From Ornithinibacter aureus (GTDB lineage: Bacteria; Actinomycetota; Actinomycetes; Actinomycetales; Dermatophilaceae), in contig NZ_VMSB01000001.1 in the NCBI RefSeq assembly GCF_009858245.1, positions 1,550,001 to 1,614,000 of the forward strand: DNA of 64,000 nucleotides, given 5' to 3'. The notes below the pieces were generated by a model. That model saw only the letters and a list, made by a program, of their open reading frames with translations, did not search any database and was not told the origin of the DNA. Shown one piece after another: positions 37,383 through 49,996 of this stretch; positions within the stretch are counted from its first letter, which is position 1, and every line of letters starts with the position of its first letter. The position numbers and the translations under genes were made by a program.

Positions 37383-37781
37383 TTACCAGATGTAGGCGAG
37401 GACTTCCCCACCCACACCCTTGTTGGCGGCCTGACGGTCAGTCAGCAGGCCGGACGACGTCGAGATGATCGCGACACCCAGGCCACCGAGAACCTTCGGC
37501 AGGTTGGTGGACTTGGCGTACACGCGCAGGCCCGGCTTGGAGACGCGGCGCACACCGGCGATGGAACGCTCACGGTTGGGGCCGTACTTGAGGTTGATGG
37601 TGAGCGTCTGGCCCACCTCAGCGTCCTCGACGGTCCACCCGGCGATGTAACCCTCGGCCTCGAGGATCTCCGCGATGTGGCTCTTGAGCTTCGAGAACGG
37701 CATGGAGACTGCGTCCTTGTGCGCCGAGTTGGCGTTACGGACGCGGGTCAACATGTCCGCGATCGGGTCGGTCATGGTCAT
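37383..37781 (-). CDS. rpsH: 30S ribosomal protein S8
   Basis: A 132-residue S8 ([21 protein letters not shown]-terminal [11 protein letters not shown]). It is a central 16S binder. An unusually long 142-base gap with a GGATGCC hairpin separates it from rpsN upstream. Confidence 0.98.
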   Translation of the reverse strand: MTMTDPIADMLTRVRNANSAHKDAVSMPFSKLKSHIAEILEAEGYIAGWTVEDAEVGQTLTINLKYGPNRERSIAGVRRVSKPGLRVYAKSTNLPKVLGGLGVAIISTSSGLLTDRQAANKGVGGEVLAYIW

Positions 37782-37886
37782 TGGGGCTTCCGCCCTCCCT
37801 CATCACGGTTTCCTCCCGGCCAGGCGGCCGGGCGGACCTGCGATGTAGATGGTGTGGTTCATGGATGCCGCGTGGGTGCGGCGGGT

Positions 37887-37918
37887 GGGATGCCGGGTCG
37901 GTGACCGGCCGGCATCCC
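37887..37918 (-). terminator. Hairpin between rpsN and rpsH with paired GGATGCC words
   Basis: GGGATGCCGG and CCGGCATCCC arms are perfect complements with a GTCGGTGACCGG-type interior. An additional GGATGCC is at 37863. Likely an intra-operon attenuator or RNA processing signal. Confidence 0.55.
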
Positions 37919-37923
37919 GAGGT

Positions 37924-38109
37924 TCACCAGCTGGACTTGGTGACGCCGGGGAGCTCGCCGCGGTGGGCCATCTCCCGCAGGCAGATCCGGCACAGGCCGA
38001 ACTTGCGGTAGACCGAGTGCGGACGGCCGCAGCGCTGGCAGCGGGTGTAGCCGCGAACCGCGAACTTCGGCTTCTTGTTCGCCTTGTTGACGAGGGCAGT
38101 CTTGGCCAT
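37924..38109 (-). CDS. rpsN: 30S ribosomal protein S14, zinc-binding type Z
   Basis: A 61-residue short S14 ([20 protein letters not shown]) with the zinc motif CQRC...CRIC. This is the constitutive spc-operon form; a zinc-free paralogue, if any, is outside the window. It lies three bases after rplE. Confidence 0.97.
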   Translation of the reverse strand: MAKTALVNKANKKPKFAVRGYTRCQRCGRPHSVYRKFGLCRICLREMAHRGELPGVTKSSW

Positions 38110-38112
38110 TGC

Positions 38113-38673
38113 TCAGTTCTCCTTGAACGGGAAGCCGAGCGCCTTGAGCAGCGCACGTCCCTCGTCGTCGTTCGTCGCCGTGGTGACGACCGTGATGTCC
38201 ATGCCGCGGACGCGGTCGATCTTGTCCTGGTCGATCTCGTGGAACATCGACTGCTCGGTCAGACCGAAGGTGTAGTTGCCACGGCCGTCGAACTGCTTGG
38301 GCGACAGGCCACGGAAGTCGCGGATGCGCGGCAGGGCCGTGCTCACGAGGCGGTCGAGGAACTCCCACATGCGGTCGCCACGCAGCGTGGTGTGCGCGCC
38401 GATCGGCATGCCCTCACGCAGCTTGAACTGGGCGATGGACTTGCGAGCCTTGGTCACGACCGGCTTCTGACCGGTGATGGCGGTGAGGTCGCGAACGGCA
38501 CCCTCGATGAGCTTGCTGTCCTTGGCGGCGTCGCCGACACCCATGTTGACGACGACCTTGACGACACCCGGGATCTGCATGACGTTCGAGTAGTCGAACT
38601 GCTCACGCAGGGCGGGCTTGATCTCGTCCTGGTAGCGCGTCTTCAGGCGCGGCTTGGTTGCGGTGTCTGCCAT
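38113..38673 (-). CDS. rplE: 50S ribosomal protein L5
   Basis: A 186-residue 5S rRNA-binding L5 ([55 protein letters not shown]). The ATG at 38673 has a GAGAG upstream. An ATG three codons earlier would overlap rplX. Confidence 0.97.
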   Translation of the reverse strand: MADTATKPRLKTRYQDEIKPALREQFDYSNVMQIPGVVKVVVNMGVGDAAKDSKLIEGAVRDLTAITGQKPVVTKARKSIAQFKLREGMPIGAHTTLRGDRMWEFLDRLVSTALPRIRDFRGLSPKQFDGRGNYTFGLTEQSMFHEIDQDKIDRVRGMDITVVTTATNDDEGRALLKALGFPFKEN

Positions 38674-38678
38674 GTCTC

Positions 38679-39026
38679 TCACAGGTCCTTGCCCGAGCGC
38701 ACGCCGACGCGCACACGGCTCGCCTTCTGGCGGCCGTCACGCTCGACGGTCTCGACGCGGGTCTTGATCCGGGTCGGCTTCTTGTCGGACGGGTCCACGA
38801 CCGCCACGTTGCTCACGTGGATGGGCGCTTCCTGGACGACGAGCCCACCGGTGCGGCTGCCCCGGGAGGACTGGCCGGCCTTGGTGTGCCGGGTGACCCG
38901 GTTGACACCCTCGACCGTCACGCGGCTGGTCTCACGGTTGACCGCGATGACCTTGCCCGTGGCGCCCTTGTCCTTGCCGGTGAGCACCTGGACGGTGTCA
39001 CCCTTCTTGATCTTCATCGACGCCAT
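38679..39026 (-). CDS. rplX: 50S ribosomal protein L24
   Basis: A 115-residue KOW-domain L24 ([20 protein letters not shown]). An assembly initiator of the 50S subunit. The annotated ATG gives MASMKIKK; the internal ATG is the alternative. It lies three bases after rplN. Confidence 0.97.
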   Translation of the reverse strand: MASMKIKKGDTVQVLTGKDKGATGKVIAVNRETSRVTVEGVNRVTRHTKAGQSSRGSRTGGLVVQEAPIHVSNVAVVDPSDKKPTRIKTRVETVERDGRQKASRVRVGVRSGKDL

Positions 39027-39029
39027 GGC

Positions 39030-39398
39030 TCAGAGCACCTCCGGAGCGAGGCTGATGATCTTCATGAACTTCTTCTCGCGCAGCTCACGGCCGACGGGGC
39101 CGAAGATGCGGGTGCCCCGGGGGTCACCGTCGTTCTTGAGGATCACTGCCGCGTTCTCATCGAACTTGATGTAGGAGCCGTCAGCACGACGACGCTCCTT
39201 CTTCGTGCGGACGATGACCGCCTTGACGACGTCGCCCTTCTTGACGTTGCCGCCCGGGATCGCGTCCTTGACGGTGGCGACGATCGTGTCGCCGATTCCC
39301 GCATACCGGCGACCGGAGCCACCGAGAACACGGATGCACAGGATCTCCTTGGCACCGGTGTTGTCGGCGACGCGCAGTCGCGACTCCTGCTGAATCAC
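39030..39398 (-). CDS. rplN: 50S ribosomal protein L14
   Basis: A 122-residue L14 ([20 protein letters not shown]). It forms part of intersubunit bridges. The ATG overlaps the rpsQ stop by four bases. Confidence 0.98.
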   Translation of the reverse strand: MIQQESRLRVADNTGAKEILCIRVLGGSGRRYAGIGDTIVATVKDAIPGGNVKKGDVVKAVIVRTKKERRRADGSYIKFDENAAVILKNDGDPRGTRIFGPVGRELREKKFMKIISLAPEVL

Positions 39399-39694
39399 TT
39401 GGCCTTCTCCAAAATCTCCACCACGCGCCAGCGCTTGGTCGCGCTGAGCGGGCGGGTCTCCATGATGAGGACGCGGTCACCGACGCCGGCGGCGTTGGCC
39501 TCGTCGTGCGCCTTGACCTTGCTCGAGCGCCGCATGACCTTGCCGTAGAGCGCGTGCTTGACGCGGTCCTCGACCTCGACCACGACGGTCTTGTCCATCT
39601 TGTCGCTCACGACGTAGCCCTGACGGGTCTTGCGGTCGTTGCGGTCCGCACCCTGGGTGTCGGTCACGTTCTCATCCTTCGTCGTCTCGCTCAC
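39395..39694 (-). CDS. rpsQ: 30S ribosomal protein S17
   Basis: A 99-residue S17 with an acidic N-terminal extension of about 20 residues before [20 protein letters not shown]. It overlaps rpmC by four bases. Confidence 0.97.
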   Translation of the reverse strand: MSETTKDENVTDTQGADRNDRKTRQGYVVSDKMDKTVVVEVEDRVKHALYGKVMRRSSKVKAHDEANAAGVGDRVLIMETRPLSATKRWRVVEILEKAK

Positions 39695-39927
39695 TTGGCG
39701 TCACCCTTCACGCCGATGCCGAGCTCGCGCTCACGCATCTCGGTGTAGATCCGGGCGATGTCCTTGCGGACGGCGCGCAGCCGACCGTGGTTGTCCAGCT
39801 GGCCCGTGGCCGACTGGAAGCGGAGGTTGAACAGCTCCTCCTTGGCCTTGCGCAGCTCGTCGACGAGTCGCTCGTCCTCGAGACCCCGCAGCTCCTTGGA
39901 GGTCAGGTCCTGGGAACCGACTGCCAT
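39691..39927 (-). CDS. rpmC: 50S ribosomal protein L29
   Basis: A 78-residue helical L29 at the exit-tunnel rim ([38 protein letters not shown]). Overlaps rplP by one base. Confidence 0.97.
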   Translation of the reverse strand: MAVGSQDLTSKELRGLEDERLVDELRKAKEELFNLRFQSATGQLDNHGRLRAVRKDIARIYTEMRERELGIGVKGDAK

Positions 39928-40346
39928 CAGAAGTCACCACCCTCACGCCGGACGAAGCGACACTTCATCGGCAACTTGTGCATCGCGAGACGCATGGCCT
40001 CGCGGGCGATCTCCTCGGAAACACCGGAGACCTCGAACATGACACGGCCCGGCTTGACGTTGGCGATCCACCACTCCGGCGAACCCTTACCGGAACCCAT
40101 GCGGGTCTCGGCAGGCTTCTTCGTGAGCGGACGGTCCGGGTAGATGTTGATCCAGACCTTTCCGCCACGCTTCATGTAGCGGGTCATCGCGATACGCGCG
40201 GACTCGATCTGACGGTTGGTGACGTAGGCGGGCTCGAGAGCCTGGATGCCGTAGTCACCGAATGCGATGGTCGTGCCACCCTTGGCAGCGCCCGAGCGAC
40301 CCGGGTGGTGCTGCTTGCGGTGCTTGACTCGACGGGGAATCAACAT
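39927..40346 (-). CDS. rplP: 50S ribosomal protein L16
   Basis: A 139-residue L16 ([51 protein letters not shown]). It organises the A-site region of the 50S subunit. Two-base gap after rpsC. Confidence 0.98.
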   Translation of the reverse strand: MLIPRRVKHRKQHHPGRSGAAKGGTTIAFGDYGIQALEPAYVTNRQIESARIAMTRYMKRGGKVWINIYPDRPLTKKPAETRMGSGKGSPEWWIANVKPGRVMFEVSGVSEEIAREAMRLAMHKLPMKCRFVRREGGDF

Positions 40347-40348
40347 GG

Positions 40349-41152
40349 TCAGGACTCCTCGGTGCTCGCGGCAACCGGAGCCTGCTCAGCGGGAGCCTCG
40401 GCCACGGGGGCGGGGGCGTCGCTGCGGCGGGCACGGGCCGGACGGTCTGCGCCGTCACGACGGGGGCCGCGGTTCTGGCGGGGTGCGGTGGCCTGCTGGG
40501 CGGCGAGCTCACGAGCCGTCATGTCGCCCTTGTAGATCCACACCTTGACGCCGATGCGGCCGAAGGTGGTCTTGGCCTCGTAGAAGCCGTAGTCGATCTG
40601 CGCGCGCAGGGTGTGCAGGGGCACACGGCCTTCGCGGTAGAACTCGGTGCGGCTCATCTCGGCGCCGCCGAGACGACCGGACACCTGGACACGGATGCCC
40701 TTGGCGCCGGCGCGGGTGGCGGACTGCATGCCCTTGCGCATGGCGCGACGGAACGACACGCGAGCGCTGAGCTGCTCGGCGATGCCCTGCGCGACGAGCT
40801 GGGCCTCGACCTCGGGGTTCTTGACCTCGAGGATGTTGAGCTGCACCTGCTTGCCGGTGAGCTTCTCGAGCTCGCCGCGGATGCGGTCGGCCTCGGCGCC
40901 ACGGCGACCGATGACGATGCCCGGACGGGCGGTGTGGATGTCGACGCGAACCCGGTCACGGGTGCGCTCGATGTCGACGCGGGCGATGCCGGCGCGGTCC
41001 ATGCCCTCAGACATGAGCTTGCGGATCGCCACGTCCTCCTTGACGTAGTCGCGGTAGCGCTGACCCTCCTTGGTGGAGTCGGCGAACCAGCGGCTGCGGT
41101 GCTCGGTTGTGATGCCCAGACGGAAGCCGTGCGGGTTGACCTTCTGTCCCAT
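40349..41152 (-). CDS. rpsC: 30S ribosomal protein S3
   Basis: A 267-residue S3 with KH domain ([20 protein letters not shown]) and the S3 C-terminal domain. After about residue 215 there is a basic then acidic/Ala-Pro-rich tail ([19 protein letters not shown], then [20 protein letters not shown]), typical of actinobacteria. It forms the mRNA entry tunnel and helicase with S4 and S5. Confidence 0.97.
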   Translation of the reverse strand: MGQKVNPHGFRLGITTEHRSRWFADSTKEGQRYRDYVKEDVAIRKLMSEGMDRAGIARVDIERTRDRVRVDIHTARPGIVIGRRGAEADRIRGELEKLTGKQVQLNILEVKNPEVEAQLVAQGIAEQLSARVSFRRAMRKGMQSATRAGAKGIRVQVSGRLGGAEMSRTEFYREGRVPLHTLRAQIDYGFYEAKTTFGRIGVKVWIYKGDMTARELAAQQATAPRQNRGPRRDGADRPARARRSDAPAPVAEAPAEQAPVAASTEES

Positions 41153-41550
41153 CAGCGATTGCCTCCGTTCGTGGCCTTGGCGGGCTTGGGAGCGACGACC
41201 ACGGTGATGTGGCTCGTGCGCTTGTTGATGCGACCGGCGCGGCCCTGGGCCCGCGGACGGAAACGCTTCATGGTGGGCCCCTCGTCGATGAACGCGGAGG
41301 CGATGATGAGGTCACGCTCGTCGAAGCGCTCGGCCGCGGCGTCAGCCTTGAACCGGGCGTTGGCGATCGCGGACTCGAGGACCTTGAGGATCGGCTCGGC
41401 CGCGCCCTGGGGCGCGAACTTCAGGACCGACACGGCATCCGTGGCGTGCTTGCCCCGGATGAGGTCGATGACCCGACGGGCCTTCTGCGGGGTCACCCGG
41501 ACGTGGCGCGCGACAGCGCGAGCCTCGGTGACAGTGGTTTCGGTGGCCAT
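41152..41550 (-). CDS. rplV: 50S ribosomal protein L22
   Basis: A 132-residue L22 ([20 protein letters not shown]) with the beta-hairpin loop that lines the exit tunnel ([20 protein letters not shown]). No deletion in the macrolide-relevant loop is evident. One-base overlaps on both sides. Confidence 0.97.
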   Translation of the reverse strand: MATETTVTEARAVARHVRVTPQKARRVIDLIRGKHATDAVSVLKFAPQGAAEPILKVLESAIANARFKADAAAERFDERDLIIASAFIDEGPTMKRFRPRAQGRAGRINKRTSHITVVVAPKPAKATNGGNR

Positions 41551-41831
41551 CAGCGACGACGCCCCTTCTTGTCGTCCTTGACGTGACCCTTGAAGGTGCG
41601 CGTCGGTGCGAACTCGCCGAGCTTGTGGCCGACCATCGACTCGGTGACGAACACCGGGACGTGCTTGCGGCCGTCGTGGACGGCGAGGGTGTGGCCGAGC
41701 ATGTCGGGCGAGATGACCGACCGGCGCGACCAGGTCTTGATGACGTTCTTGGTGCCCGCTTCGTTCTGGACATCCACCTTCTTCTGAAGGTGGTCATCGA
41801 TGAAGGGGCCCTTTTTCAGGCTACGAGGCAT
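41550..41831 (-). CDS. rpsS: 30S ribosomal protein S19
   Basis: A 93-residue S19 ([39 protein letters not shown]). Head protein of the 30S subunit. Confidence 0.98.
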   Translation of the reverse strand: MPRSLKKGPFIDDHLQKKVDVQNEAGTKNVIKTWSRRSVISPDMLGHTLAVHDGRKHVPVFVTESMVGHKLGEFAPTRTFKGHVKDDKKGRRR

Positions 41832-41843
41832 TCCAGGCTCCTA

Positions 41844-42680
<837 letters not shown>

Positions 42681-42698
42681 GGTTTGTCCTCAGCTTCC

Positions 42699-42998
42699 TC
42701 AGGCGCCGGCGCTGCCGAAGATGTCGATCGAGCCCTCGCGGAGGGTGACGATCGCGCGCTTGGTGTCCTTGCGCTTGCCGATGCCGAACCGCGTACGACG
42801 GGCCTTGCCCACGCGGTTCATGGTGTGGACCGAGTCGACCTTCACGTTGAAGATCTGCTCGACGGCGATCTTGATCTCGGTCTTGTTCGACCGCGGGTCG
42901 ACGATGAAGGTGTACTTGCCCTGGTCGAGCAGCCCGTAGGACTTCTCGGACACCACCGGCGCGATCAGGATGTCGCGGGGGTTCTTGCCCTGGCTCAC
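42699..42998 (-). CDS. rplW: 50S ribosomal protein L23
   Basis: A 99-residue L23 ([20 protein letters not shown]), the docking site for trigger factor and SRP at the tunnel exit. Overlaps rplD by four bases. Confidence 0.97.
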   Translation of the reverse strand: MSQGKNPRDILIAPVVSEKSYGLLDQGKYTFIVDPRSNKTEIKIAVEQIFNVKVDSVHTMNRVGKARRTRFGIGKRKDTKRAIVTLREGSIDIFGSAGA

Positions 42999-43795
42999 TT
43001 GTCGTCCTCCACATCAGCCTTGTCGGCCTTCTTGGCCTTCGCGGGCTTGTCAGCCTTGTCGGCCTTCTTGGCCTTGGCCGGCTTGTCGTCCTGGACCGCG
43101 TCGGCCTTGTCGGCCTTCTTGGCCTTGGCCGGCTTGTCGTCCTGGACCTCGACGGCCTCGGCCGGCGCGGTGTCCTGGATCGCGGACGGCGTGTTGCCCT
43201 GGAAGCGGTCGACGAGGGCGTCGAACGCGGCCTTGGTGAACACGACGTCGTCGGCGCACAGCACGTCGTAGGTGTTGAGCTGGTCGACGGCGAGCACGTG
43301 CAGGTCGGCGATGTTGCGCACCGACTTCAGCGACACGATGTCGCTGCGGTCGAGCACGACGAGCACGTTCTTGCGCAGCGTCAGGCCAGCGAGCAGCTCG
43401 ACGGCAGCCTTGGCCGAGGGGACGTCCCCGTTGGAGATCGACTCGACGACGTGGATGCGGTCGTGGCGCGCCCGGTCCGACAGAGCCCCGCGCAGGGCGG
43501 CGGCCTTCATCTTCTTGGGGGTGCGCTGCGAGTAGTCACGCGGCTGCGGGCCGTGGACGATGCCACCACCGGCGAACTGCGGTGCGCGGGTCGAGCCCTG
43601 ACGGGCGCGGCCGGTGCCCTTCTGCTTGTAGGGCTTGCGGCCACCACCGCGCACATCCGCCCGGGTCTTCGTGGCGTGCGTGCCCTGACGGGCCGCCGCG
43701 AGCTGGCCGACGACGACCTGGTGGATGAGCGGGACGTTGGTCTGCACGTCGAAGATCTCCGCGGGGAGGTCGACGGTGAGCGTCTTGGTTGCCAT
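42995..43795 (-). CDS. rplD: 50S ribosomal protein L4 with repetitive Lys/Ala tail
   Basis: A 266-residue L4. Residues 1-210 are the normal protein ([40 protein letters not shown]). The last ~50 residues are repeats of [11 protein letters not shown] with DDK joints, resembling histone H1-like tails. The DNA of the tail is itself tandemly repetitive. The ATG at 43795 matches the family start; the longer open frame upstream is a shadow of rplC. L4 reaches into the exit tunnel and in some bacteria represses the S10 operon. Confidence 0.96.
   Translation of the reverse strand: MATKTLTVDLPAEIFDVQTNVPLIHQVVVGQLAAARQGTHATKTRADVRGGGRKPYKQKGTGRARQGSTRAPQFAGGGIVHGPQPRDYSQRTPKKMKAAALRGALSDRARHDRIHVVESISNGDVPSAKAAVELLAGLTLRKNVLVVLDRSDIVSLKSVRNIADLHVLAVDQLNTYDVLCADDVVFTKAAFDALVDRFQGNTPSAIQDTAPAEAVEVQDDKPAKAKKADKADAVQDDKPAKAKKADKADKPAKAKKADKADVEDDK
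43018..43147 (-). repeat. Imperfect tandem repeat inside rplD ([12 protein letters not shown] units)
   Basis: Three units of about 36 bases encode [12 protein letters not shown], two preceded by a QDD-type spacer. Such repeats can change copy number by slippage. Confidence 0.75.
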
Positions 43796-43800
43796 GCGGG

Positions 43801-44454
43801 TCACGCCCCCTTCGCGGCCGAGCGCACGAGAACGACGGCGCCGCGGGGGCCGGGGACGGCACCCTTGAGCAGCAGCAGGCCCTTCTCGGCGTCCACGGCG
43901 TGGACGGTGATGTTCTGGGTGGTCTGGCGCACGCCGCCCATGCGGCCGGCCATGCGCATGCCCTTGAAGACGCGGCCGGGCGTGGAGGCCCCACCGATCG
44001 AGCCGGGCTTGCGGTGGTTGCGGTGCGAACCGTGCGAGGACGAGACGCCCTTGAAGCCGTGACGCTTCATGACGCCCGCGAAGCCCTTGCCCTTGGTCGT
44101 GCCGGTGACGTCGACGCTCTGGCCGACCTCGAAGGTGTCGGCGCCGAGCTCCTGGCCGAGGCTGTAGTCGCCCGCGTCGGCGGTGCGCAGCTCCACGACG
44201 TGGCGGCGGGGGGTGACCCCGGCCTTCTCGAAGTGGCCGGTGAGCGGCTTGGTGACCTTGCGCGGGTCGATCGCGCCGTAGCCGAGCTGAACGGCTGCAT
44301 AGCCGTCGGTCTCGGCGTCGCGGACCTGGGTCACGACGTTCGGGCCGGCCTGGATCACGGTGACGGGCACGAGACGGTTGTTCTCGTCCCACACCTGGGT
44401 CATGCCGAGCTTGGTGCCCAGCAGACCCTTCTGGGTCTTGGTGGAAGTGGTCAT
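43801..44454 (-). CDS. rplC: 50S ribosomal protein L3
   Basis: A 217-residue L3 ([20 protein letters not shown]; central [20 protein letters not shown]). It reaches the peptidyl-transferase centre. Downstream of rpsJ by 10 bases. Confidence 0.98.
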   Translation of the reverse strand: MTTSTKTQKGLLGTKLGMTQVWDENNRLVPVTVIQAGPNVVTQVRDAETDGYAAVQLGYGAIDPRKVTKPLTGHFEKAGVTPRRHVVELRTADAGDYSLGQELGADTFEVGQSVDVTGTTKGKGFAGVMKRHGFKGVSSSHGSHRNHRKPGSIGGASTPGRVFKGMRMAGRMGGVRQTTQNITVHAVDAEKGLLLLKGAVPGPRGAVVLVRSAAKGA

Positions 44455-44464
44455 GTCGTCAGCC

Positions 44465-44773
44465 TCAGAGCTTGATCTCGATGTTGACGTCAGCCGGGAG
44501 GTCGAGACGCATCAGCGAGTCGACGGCCTTGGGCGTCGGGTCGATGATGTCGATGAGGCGCTTGTGGGTGCGCATCTCGAAGTGCTCGCGGCTGTCCTTG
44601 TACTTGTGCGGCGACCGGATGACGCAGAACACGTTCTTCTCCGTCGGGAGCGGCACGGGGCCGACCACGGTCGCTCCGGCGCGGGTGACCGTGTCCACGA
44701 TCTTGCGCGCCGAGCTGTCGATGACCTCGTGGTCATACGACTTCAAGCGGATGCGGATCTTCTGTCCCGCCAT
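44465..44773 (-). CDS. rpsJ: 30S ribosomal protein S10
   Basis: A 102-residue S10 ([40 protein letters not shown]). It is also the NusE antitermination factor. First gene of the S10 operon, preceded by a leader of roughly 260 bases. Confidence 0.98.
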   Translation of the reverse strand: MAGQKIRIRLKSYDHEVIDSSARKIVDTVTRAGATVVGPVPLPTEKNVFCVIRSPHKYKDSREHFEMRTHKRLIDIIDPTPKAVDSLMRLDLPADVNIEIKL

Positions 44774-44831
44774 CTGACGTTCCCGTCTCTCTCTCGCCTA
44801 CATCTGTCTCAGTGCGGTTCCGGTGGACCTC

Positions 44832-44854
44832 CGACCCCCGCGGTCGGGCGTGTC
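44832..44854 (-). promoter_or_regulatory. Leader element shared by rpsJ and rpsL
   Basis: The plus-strand word CGACCCCCGCGGTCGGGCGT plus GTC differs at one base from 50440-50462 before rpsL. In the RNA it can fold as a six-base stem (CCGACC/GGTCGG) with loop GCGGG. It lies about 60 bases before the start codon. Confidence 0.55.
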
Positions 44855-45039
44855 GCCCTTGCTCCGCAGCCCGGCGCAGGCGGTTTCCCGCATGTGTCCG
44901 GAGGTTCGGCTGTCCCGGTGGAACCGGGGCCTGGCACTTCGCTCACGAGCCGCCCCGCCGAGATCGGCGGTGCGTCACCTCGCGGCGGTGGGCGAGCGTG
45001 ACCCTCACGGGACGCGTTCGCACGCCAAGCAACCTGATA

Positions 45040-45073
45040 AGTGTGCCAGAGGGGATGGGGCCGGACCAAATCG
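45040..45073 (-). promoter_or_regulatory. rpsJ (S10 operon) promoter of the CGATTT class
   Basis: The minus strand reads CCGATTTGGTC, 18 bases, CACACT (-35 at 45064-45069, -10 at 45040-45045). The -10 box is weaker than in the other four members. Confidence 0.6.
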
Positions 45074-45279
45074 GTCGATACACCACCGACCGGATGCCGT
45101 CCGCGCACCTTCGCGCTGATGGCGCGTCGCGAGATGCGCAACGGCCCGAGGGCACTGGCCGGCGGGACCCACATGCGCCTGACAGGTGGTGCTGAGCGCC
45201 CTGCCAGCACCGGGCCGCACGGTGGGAGGCATGAACCGGTCGGCACCCCGCCCGCCGGATGACCCCAAGGAGCATCCCC

Positions 45280-45879
45280 ATGCCCGTCTCCCCCACCTCC
45301 CTGAAGATCGCGGCCGTGAGCGGTCTGATCGCCATCGGCGCCGGAGTCGGTGTCGCCACCGCCTCGGCCGAGACCACCCCCAGCCCGAGCAGCACCAGCT
45401 CGTCCACCACCGGCTCCGGCGCTGCTGCGGCCACCCAGGGGGCCACCTCGAGCAGCACGGACGACACGGGCTATCGCGGCGGCCACAAGGGCGGTCGCGG
45501 CATGGACGGTGCAGCCCTCGCCAGCGCCCTCGGGCTGGACGAGGCCAAGGTGACGGCGGCGCTCGACGCCGCCCGCGAGGCCACCCGCCCCGACGCCCCT
45601 GCCCAGGGCGAGACCCCGACGCCGCCGACCGAGGCCGAGCGCACGGCACGCCAGACGGCGTTCGCCACCGCCCTGGCCAAGGAGCTCGGCGTCGACGAGG
45701 CCAAGGTCACGGCAGCGCTGGAGAAGGTCAAGGCCGCTCACCAGGCCCAGCGCCGGACCGACCTGAGCACCCGCCTCGACGCCGCGGTCACGGCCGGCGA
45801 CCTCACGGCATCCGACAAGGCCTCGGTGCTCAAGGCGTTCGACGCCGGTGTCCTCCAGGGTGGCTCCGGCCCCCGCTGA
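45280..45879 (+). CDS. Secreted protein with two DEAKVTAAL repeats, function unknown
   Basis: A 199-residue exported protein. The signal peptide is about residues 1-31 (LKIAAVSGLIAIGAGVGVAT, then ASAE). A Ser/Thr-rich low-complexity linker and a GYRGGHKGGRG patch follow. Two copies of a helical unit, LASALGLDEAKVTAALDAAR and LAKELGVDEAKVTAALEKVK, are separated by a Pro/Thr-rich spacer, and a final helical segment ends the protein. An AAGGAG precedes the ATG at 45280; an ATG seven codons upstream is less likely. Such LG-DEAKV repeats occur in other actinobacterial secreted proteins without known function. Confidence 0.7.
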   Translation: MPVSPTSLKIAAVSGLIAIGAGVGVATASAETTPSPSSTSSSTTGSGAAAATQGATSSSTDDTGYRGGHKGGRGMDGAALASALGLDEAKVTAALDAAREATRPDAPAQGETPTPPTEAERTARQTAFATALAKELGVDEAKVTAALEKVKAAHQAQRRTDLSTRLDAAVTAGDLTASDKASVLKAFDAGVLQGGSGPR

Positions 45880-45894
45880 CTCCCCCACCAGAGG

Positions 45895-45934
45895 CCGAAG
45901 GGCCCCGCACCGTGTCCGGTGCGGGGCCCTTCGG
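45895..45934. terminator. Bidirectional terminator between the secreted-protein gene and tuf
   Basis: Perfect 17-base arms CCGAAGGGCCCCGCACC (45895-45911) and 45918-45934 with a six-base loop, between two convergent stops. A second short GGGGGC/GCCCCC hairpin at 45952-45966 lies immediately after the tuf stop. Confidence 0.85.
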
Positions 45935-45972
45935 TTGCTCAGGCTACGAGCGGGGGGCGCAGCCCCCGTGCG

Positions 45973-47169
<1,197 letters not shown>

Positions 47170-47288
47170 TTGATGTCCTCCTCAGGACTTGAGTGAGTTG
47201 AACGCCGATACGACCGGGCAGGACGTGGCGTCGTACTTGGGGTTGGTTGGGATGGCTTCTCAGCCGAGACCAGCGACCAGTCTAGCGG

Positions 47289-49403
47289 TCACTCGCCCCG
47301 GGTCTTCTTGATGATCTCCTCGGCCACCGACTTGGGGACCTCGGCGTAGGAGTCGAACTCCATCGAGTAGTTCGCCCGACCCTGGGTCTTGGACCGCAGG
47401 TCGCCGACGTACCCGAACATCTCGGAGAGCGGGACCAGGCCGCGGACGACCTTGGCACCACTGATGTCCTCCATGGCCTGGATGTGGCCACGGCGGGAGT
47501 TGATGTCACCGATGACGTCACCCATGTAGTCCTCCGGGGTGCGCACCTCGACGGCCATCATCGGCTCGAGCAGCACGGGCTCGCACTTGCGCACGGCCTC
47601 CTTAAGTGCCATCGAGCCGGCGATCTTGAACGCCATCTCCGAGGAGTCGACGTCGTGGTAGGCGCCGTCGAGCAGGGTGGCCTTGATCCCGACGAGCGGG
47701 TAGCCGGCCAGCACGCCGTACTGCATGGCGTCCTGGATGCCGTTGTCGACGGAGGGGATGTACTCGCGCGGGATGCGACCGCCCGTGACCTTGTTGGAGA
47801 ACTCGTAGAGCTCACCCTCGGCCGTGTCGAGCGGCTCGAGCGCGATCTGGACCTTCGCGAACTGGCCCGACCCACCCGTCTGCTTCTTGTGGGTGTAGTC
47901 GTACTTCTCGATCGAGCGCTTGATCGTCTCGCGGTAGGCCACCTGCGGCTTGCCGACGTTGGCCTCGACCTTGAACTCGCGACGCATGCGGTCCACGAGG
48001 ATGTCGAGGTGAAGCTCGCCCATGCCGGCGATGATCGTCTGGCCGGTGTCCTCGTCGAGGTGGACCTGGAACGTCGGGTCCTCCTCGGCGAGCTTCTGGA
48101 TGGCCGTGCCGAGCTTCTCCTGGTCACCCTTGGTCTTGGGCTCGATGGCCACCTGGATGACGGGCTCGGGGAAGGTCATCGACTCGAGCACGACCGGCTT
48201 CTCGATGTCACACAGGGTGTCACCGGTGGTCGTGTTCTTCAGGCCGATGGCCGCGTAGATGTGGCCGGCCAGAGCGCCCTCGACGGGGTTCTCCTTGTTG
48301 GCGTGCATCTGGAAGAGCTTGCCGATGCGCTCCTTCTTGACCTTGGTCGCGTTCAGCACCTGGGTGCCGGCGGAGATCTGTCCGGAGTACACGCGGATGA
48401 AGGTCAGCGTGCCGAAGAACGGGTGCGAGGCGACCTTGAAGGCCAGGGCCGAGAACGGCTCGTCCTTGCTGGGCTCGCGGACGACCTTCTCCTCGTCGTT
48501 GCCGGGGGCGTGGCCCTCCATGGCGGGGACGTCGAGGGGCGAGGGCAGGTAGGACAGGACCGCGTCGAGCATGGGCTGCACGCCACGGTTCTTGAACGCC
48601 GAGCCGCACAGGACCGGGTAGACCTCGGAGGCGATGGTCAGCGCACGGATGCCGGCGACGATCTCCTCGGTGGTCAGCTCGGCACCCTCGAGGTACTTCT
48701 CCATGAGGGAGTCGTCGGCCTCGGCGACGCGCTCGATGAGGTGGTGGCGGTACTCCTCCACCTTCTGAACCATGTCGGCGGGGATCTCCTGGACCTCGTA
48801 CTTCGCACCGAGGGTCACGTCACCCTTGGCGTCACCGGGCCACACGAGGGCGCGCTTGGTGATGAGGTCGATGACACCGATGAAGTCGTTCTCGGCACCG
48901 ATGGGCAGCTGGAGCACGAGGGGCTCCGCGCCGAGGCGGTCCTTGATCGTGTCGACGGTGAAGTAGAAGTCCGCACCGAGCTTGTCCATCTTGTTGACGA
49001 AGCAGATGCGCGGCACGTTGTACTTGTCGGCCTGGCGCCACACCGTCTCGGACTGCGGCTCAACGCCCTCCTTGCCGTCGAACACGGCCACGGCGCCGTC
49101 GAGGACGCGCAGCGAGCGCTCGACCTCGACGGTGAAGTCGACGTGCCCGGGGGTGTCGATGATGTTGATCTGGTGGTCTTCCCAGAAGGAGGTCACGGCG
49201 GCAGACGTGATCGTGATGCCGCGCTCCTTCTCCTGCTCCATCCAGTCAGTCGTGGAGGCACCGTCGTGCGTCTCGCCCATCTTCCGGTTGACGCCGGTGT
49301 AGAAGAGGATGCGCTCGGTGACGGTGGTCTTGCCGGCGTCGATGTGCGCCATGATGCCGATGTTGCGGACCTTCTTGAGGTCCGTCAGGACGTCCTGTGC
49401 CAC
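47289..49403 (-). CDS. fusA: Elongation factor G
   Basis: A 704-residue translocase. G1 [16 protein letters not shown]3 DTPGHVDF and G4 NKMDKLGAD are intact, with domains II-V following. GTG start at 49403. The 122-base gap to rpsG contains a long hairpin built on GGATGCC words. Confidence 0.98.
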   Translation of the reverse strand: MAQDVLTDLKKVRNIGIMAHIDAGKTTVTERILFYTGVNRKMGETHDGASTTDWMEQEKERGITITSAAVTSFWEDHQINIIDTPGHVDFTVEVERSLRVLDGAVAVFDGKEGVEPQSETVWRQADKYNVPRICFVNKMDKLGADFYFTVDTIKDRLGAEPLVLQLPIGAENDFIGVIDLITKRALVWPGDAKGDVTLGAKYEVQEIPADMVQKVEEYRHHLIERVAEADDSLMEKYLEGAELTTEEIVAGIRALTIASEVYPVLCGSAFKNRGVQPMLDAVLSYLPSPLDVPAMEGHAPGNDEEKVVREPSKDEPFSALAFKVASHPFFGTLTFIRVYSGQISAGTQVLNATKVKKERIGKLFQMHANKENPVEGALAGHIYAAIGLKNTTTGDTLCDIEKPVVLESMTFPEPVIQVAIEPKTKGDQEKLGTAIQKLAEEDPTFQVHLDEDTGQTIIAGMGELHLDILVDRMRREFKVEANVGKPQVAYRETIKRSIEKYDYTHKKQTGGSGQFAKVQIALEPLDTAEGELYEFSNKVTGGRIPREYIPSVDNGIQDAMQYGVLAGYPLVGIKATLLDGAYHDVDSSEMAFKIAGSMALKEAVRKCEPVLLEPMMAVEVRTPEDYMGDVIGDINSRRGHIQAMEDISGAKVVRGLVPLSEMFGYVGDLRSKTQGRANYSMEFDSYAEVPKSVAEEIIKKTRGE

Positions 49404-49471
49404 GTTCGTGTTCTCGTCTCGTTCGCTGCGGGGTGATGCGGTTGGTGGGGCTGGCGGCGGTGGCGCCAGCG

Positions 49472-49519
49472 GCGTCCGGATGCCGGGAGCGTCAGGTGAC
49501 GCTCACGGCATCCGGACGC
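49472..49519 (-). terminator. Long hairpin between rpsG and fusA with paired GGATGCC words
   Basis: Outer arms GCGTCCGGATGCCG (49472-49485) and CGGCATCCGGACGC (49506-49519) are perfect. Inner GAGCGTC/GACGCTC extends the stem. Probably an attenuator inside the str operon. Confidence 0.7.
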
Positions 49520-49525
49520 AGGTGG

Positions 49526-49996
49526 TCACCAGCGGTAGTGCGCGAAGGCCTTGTTGGACTCGGCCATCTTGTGCGTGTCCTCGCGGCGCTTGACTGCGGC
49601 ACCGAGACCGTTGGAGGCGTCGAGGATCTCGTTCATGAGGCGCTCGGTCATCGTCTTCTCACGACGCTGACGCGAGTAGCCGACGAGCCAGCGCAGCGAC
49701 AGGGTCGTGGCCCGGTTGGGCTTGACCTCGATCGGCACCTGGTAGGTCGCACCACCGACGCGGCGGGACTTGACCTCGAGCGTCGGCTTGATGTTGTCGA
49801 GCGCGCGCTTGAGGGTCTGGACGGGGTCGGTGCCGGTCTTCTCGCGGCAGCCCTCGAGGGCGCCGTAGACGATGGTCTCGGCGATCGACTTCTTGCCGTC
49901 GAGGAGGATCTTGTTGACGAGCGACGTCACGAGCGGGCTCTGGTAGACCGGGTCGACGACGAGCGGCCGCTTCGGAGCGGGTCCCTTGCGAGGCAT
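49526..49996 (-). CDS. rpsG: 30S ribosomal protein S7
   Basis: A 156-residue S7 ([36 protein letters not shown]-like middle). Head assembly protein that contacts the E site. Overlaps rpsL by one base. Confidence 0.98.
   Translation of the reverse strand: MPRKGPAPKRPLVVDPVYQSPLVTSLVNKILLDGKKSIAETIVYGALEGCREKTGTDPVQTLKRALDNIKPTLEVKSRRVGGATYQVPIEVKPNRATTLSLRWLVGYSRQRREKTMTERLMNEILDASNGLGAAVKRREDTHKMAESNKAFAHYRW

Larger units (their letters stand above)
44774..45279. other. 506-base intergenic region: S10 leader, divergent from a secreted-protein gene
   Basis: It holds the rpsJ promoter (45040-45073, minus) and an rpsJ leader of about 260 bases. The leader contains a 23-base element shared with the rpsL leader (44832-44854) and a GTGGACCTCCG word also found in the rplJ leader. 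A GGATGCC word is at 45091. AAGGAG before 45280 serves the plus-strand gene. No additional gene is supported. Confidence 0.6.

Noticed and set aside
44809-45888. Minus-strand open frame covering the S10 leader and the secreted-protein gene
   Set aside because: It is a GC-rich shadow of the plus-strand gene; the region 44774-45279 is explained by the rpsJ promoter and leader.
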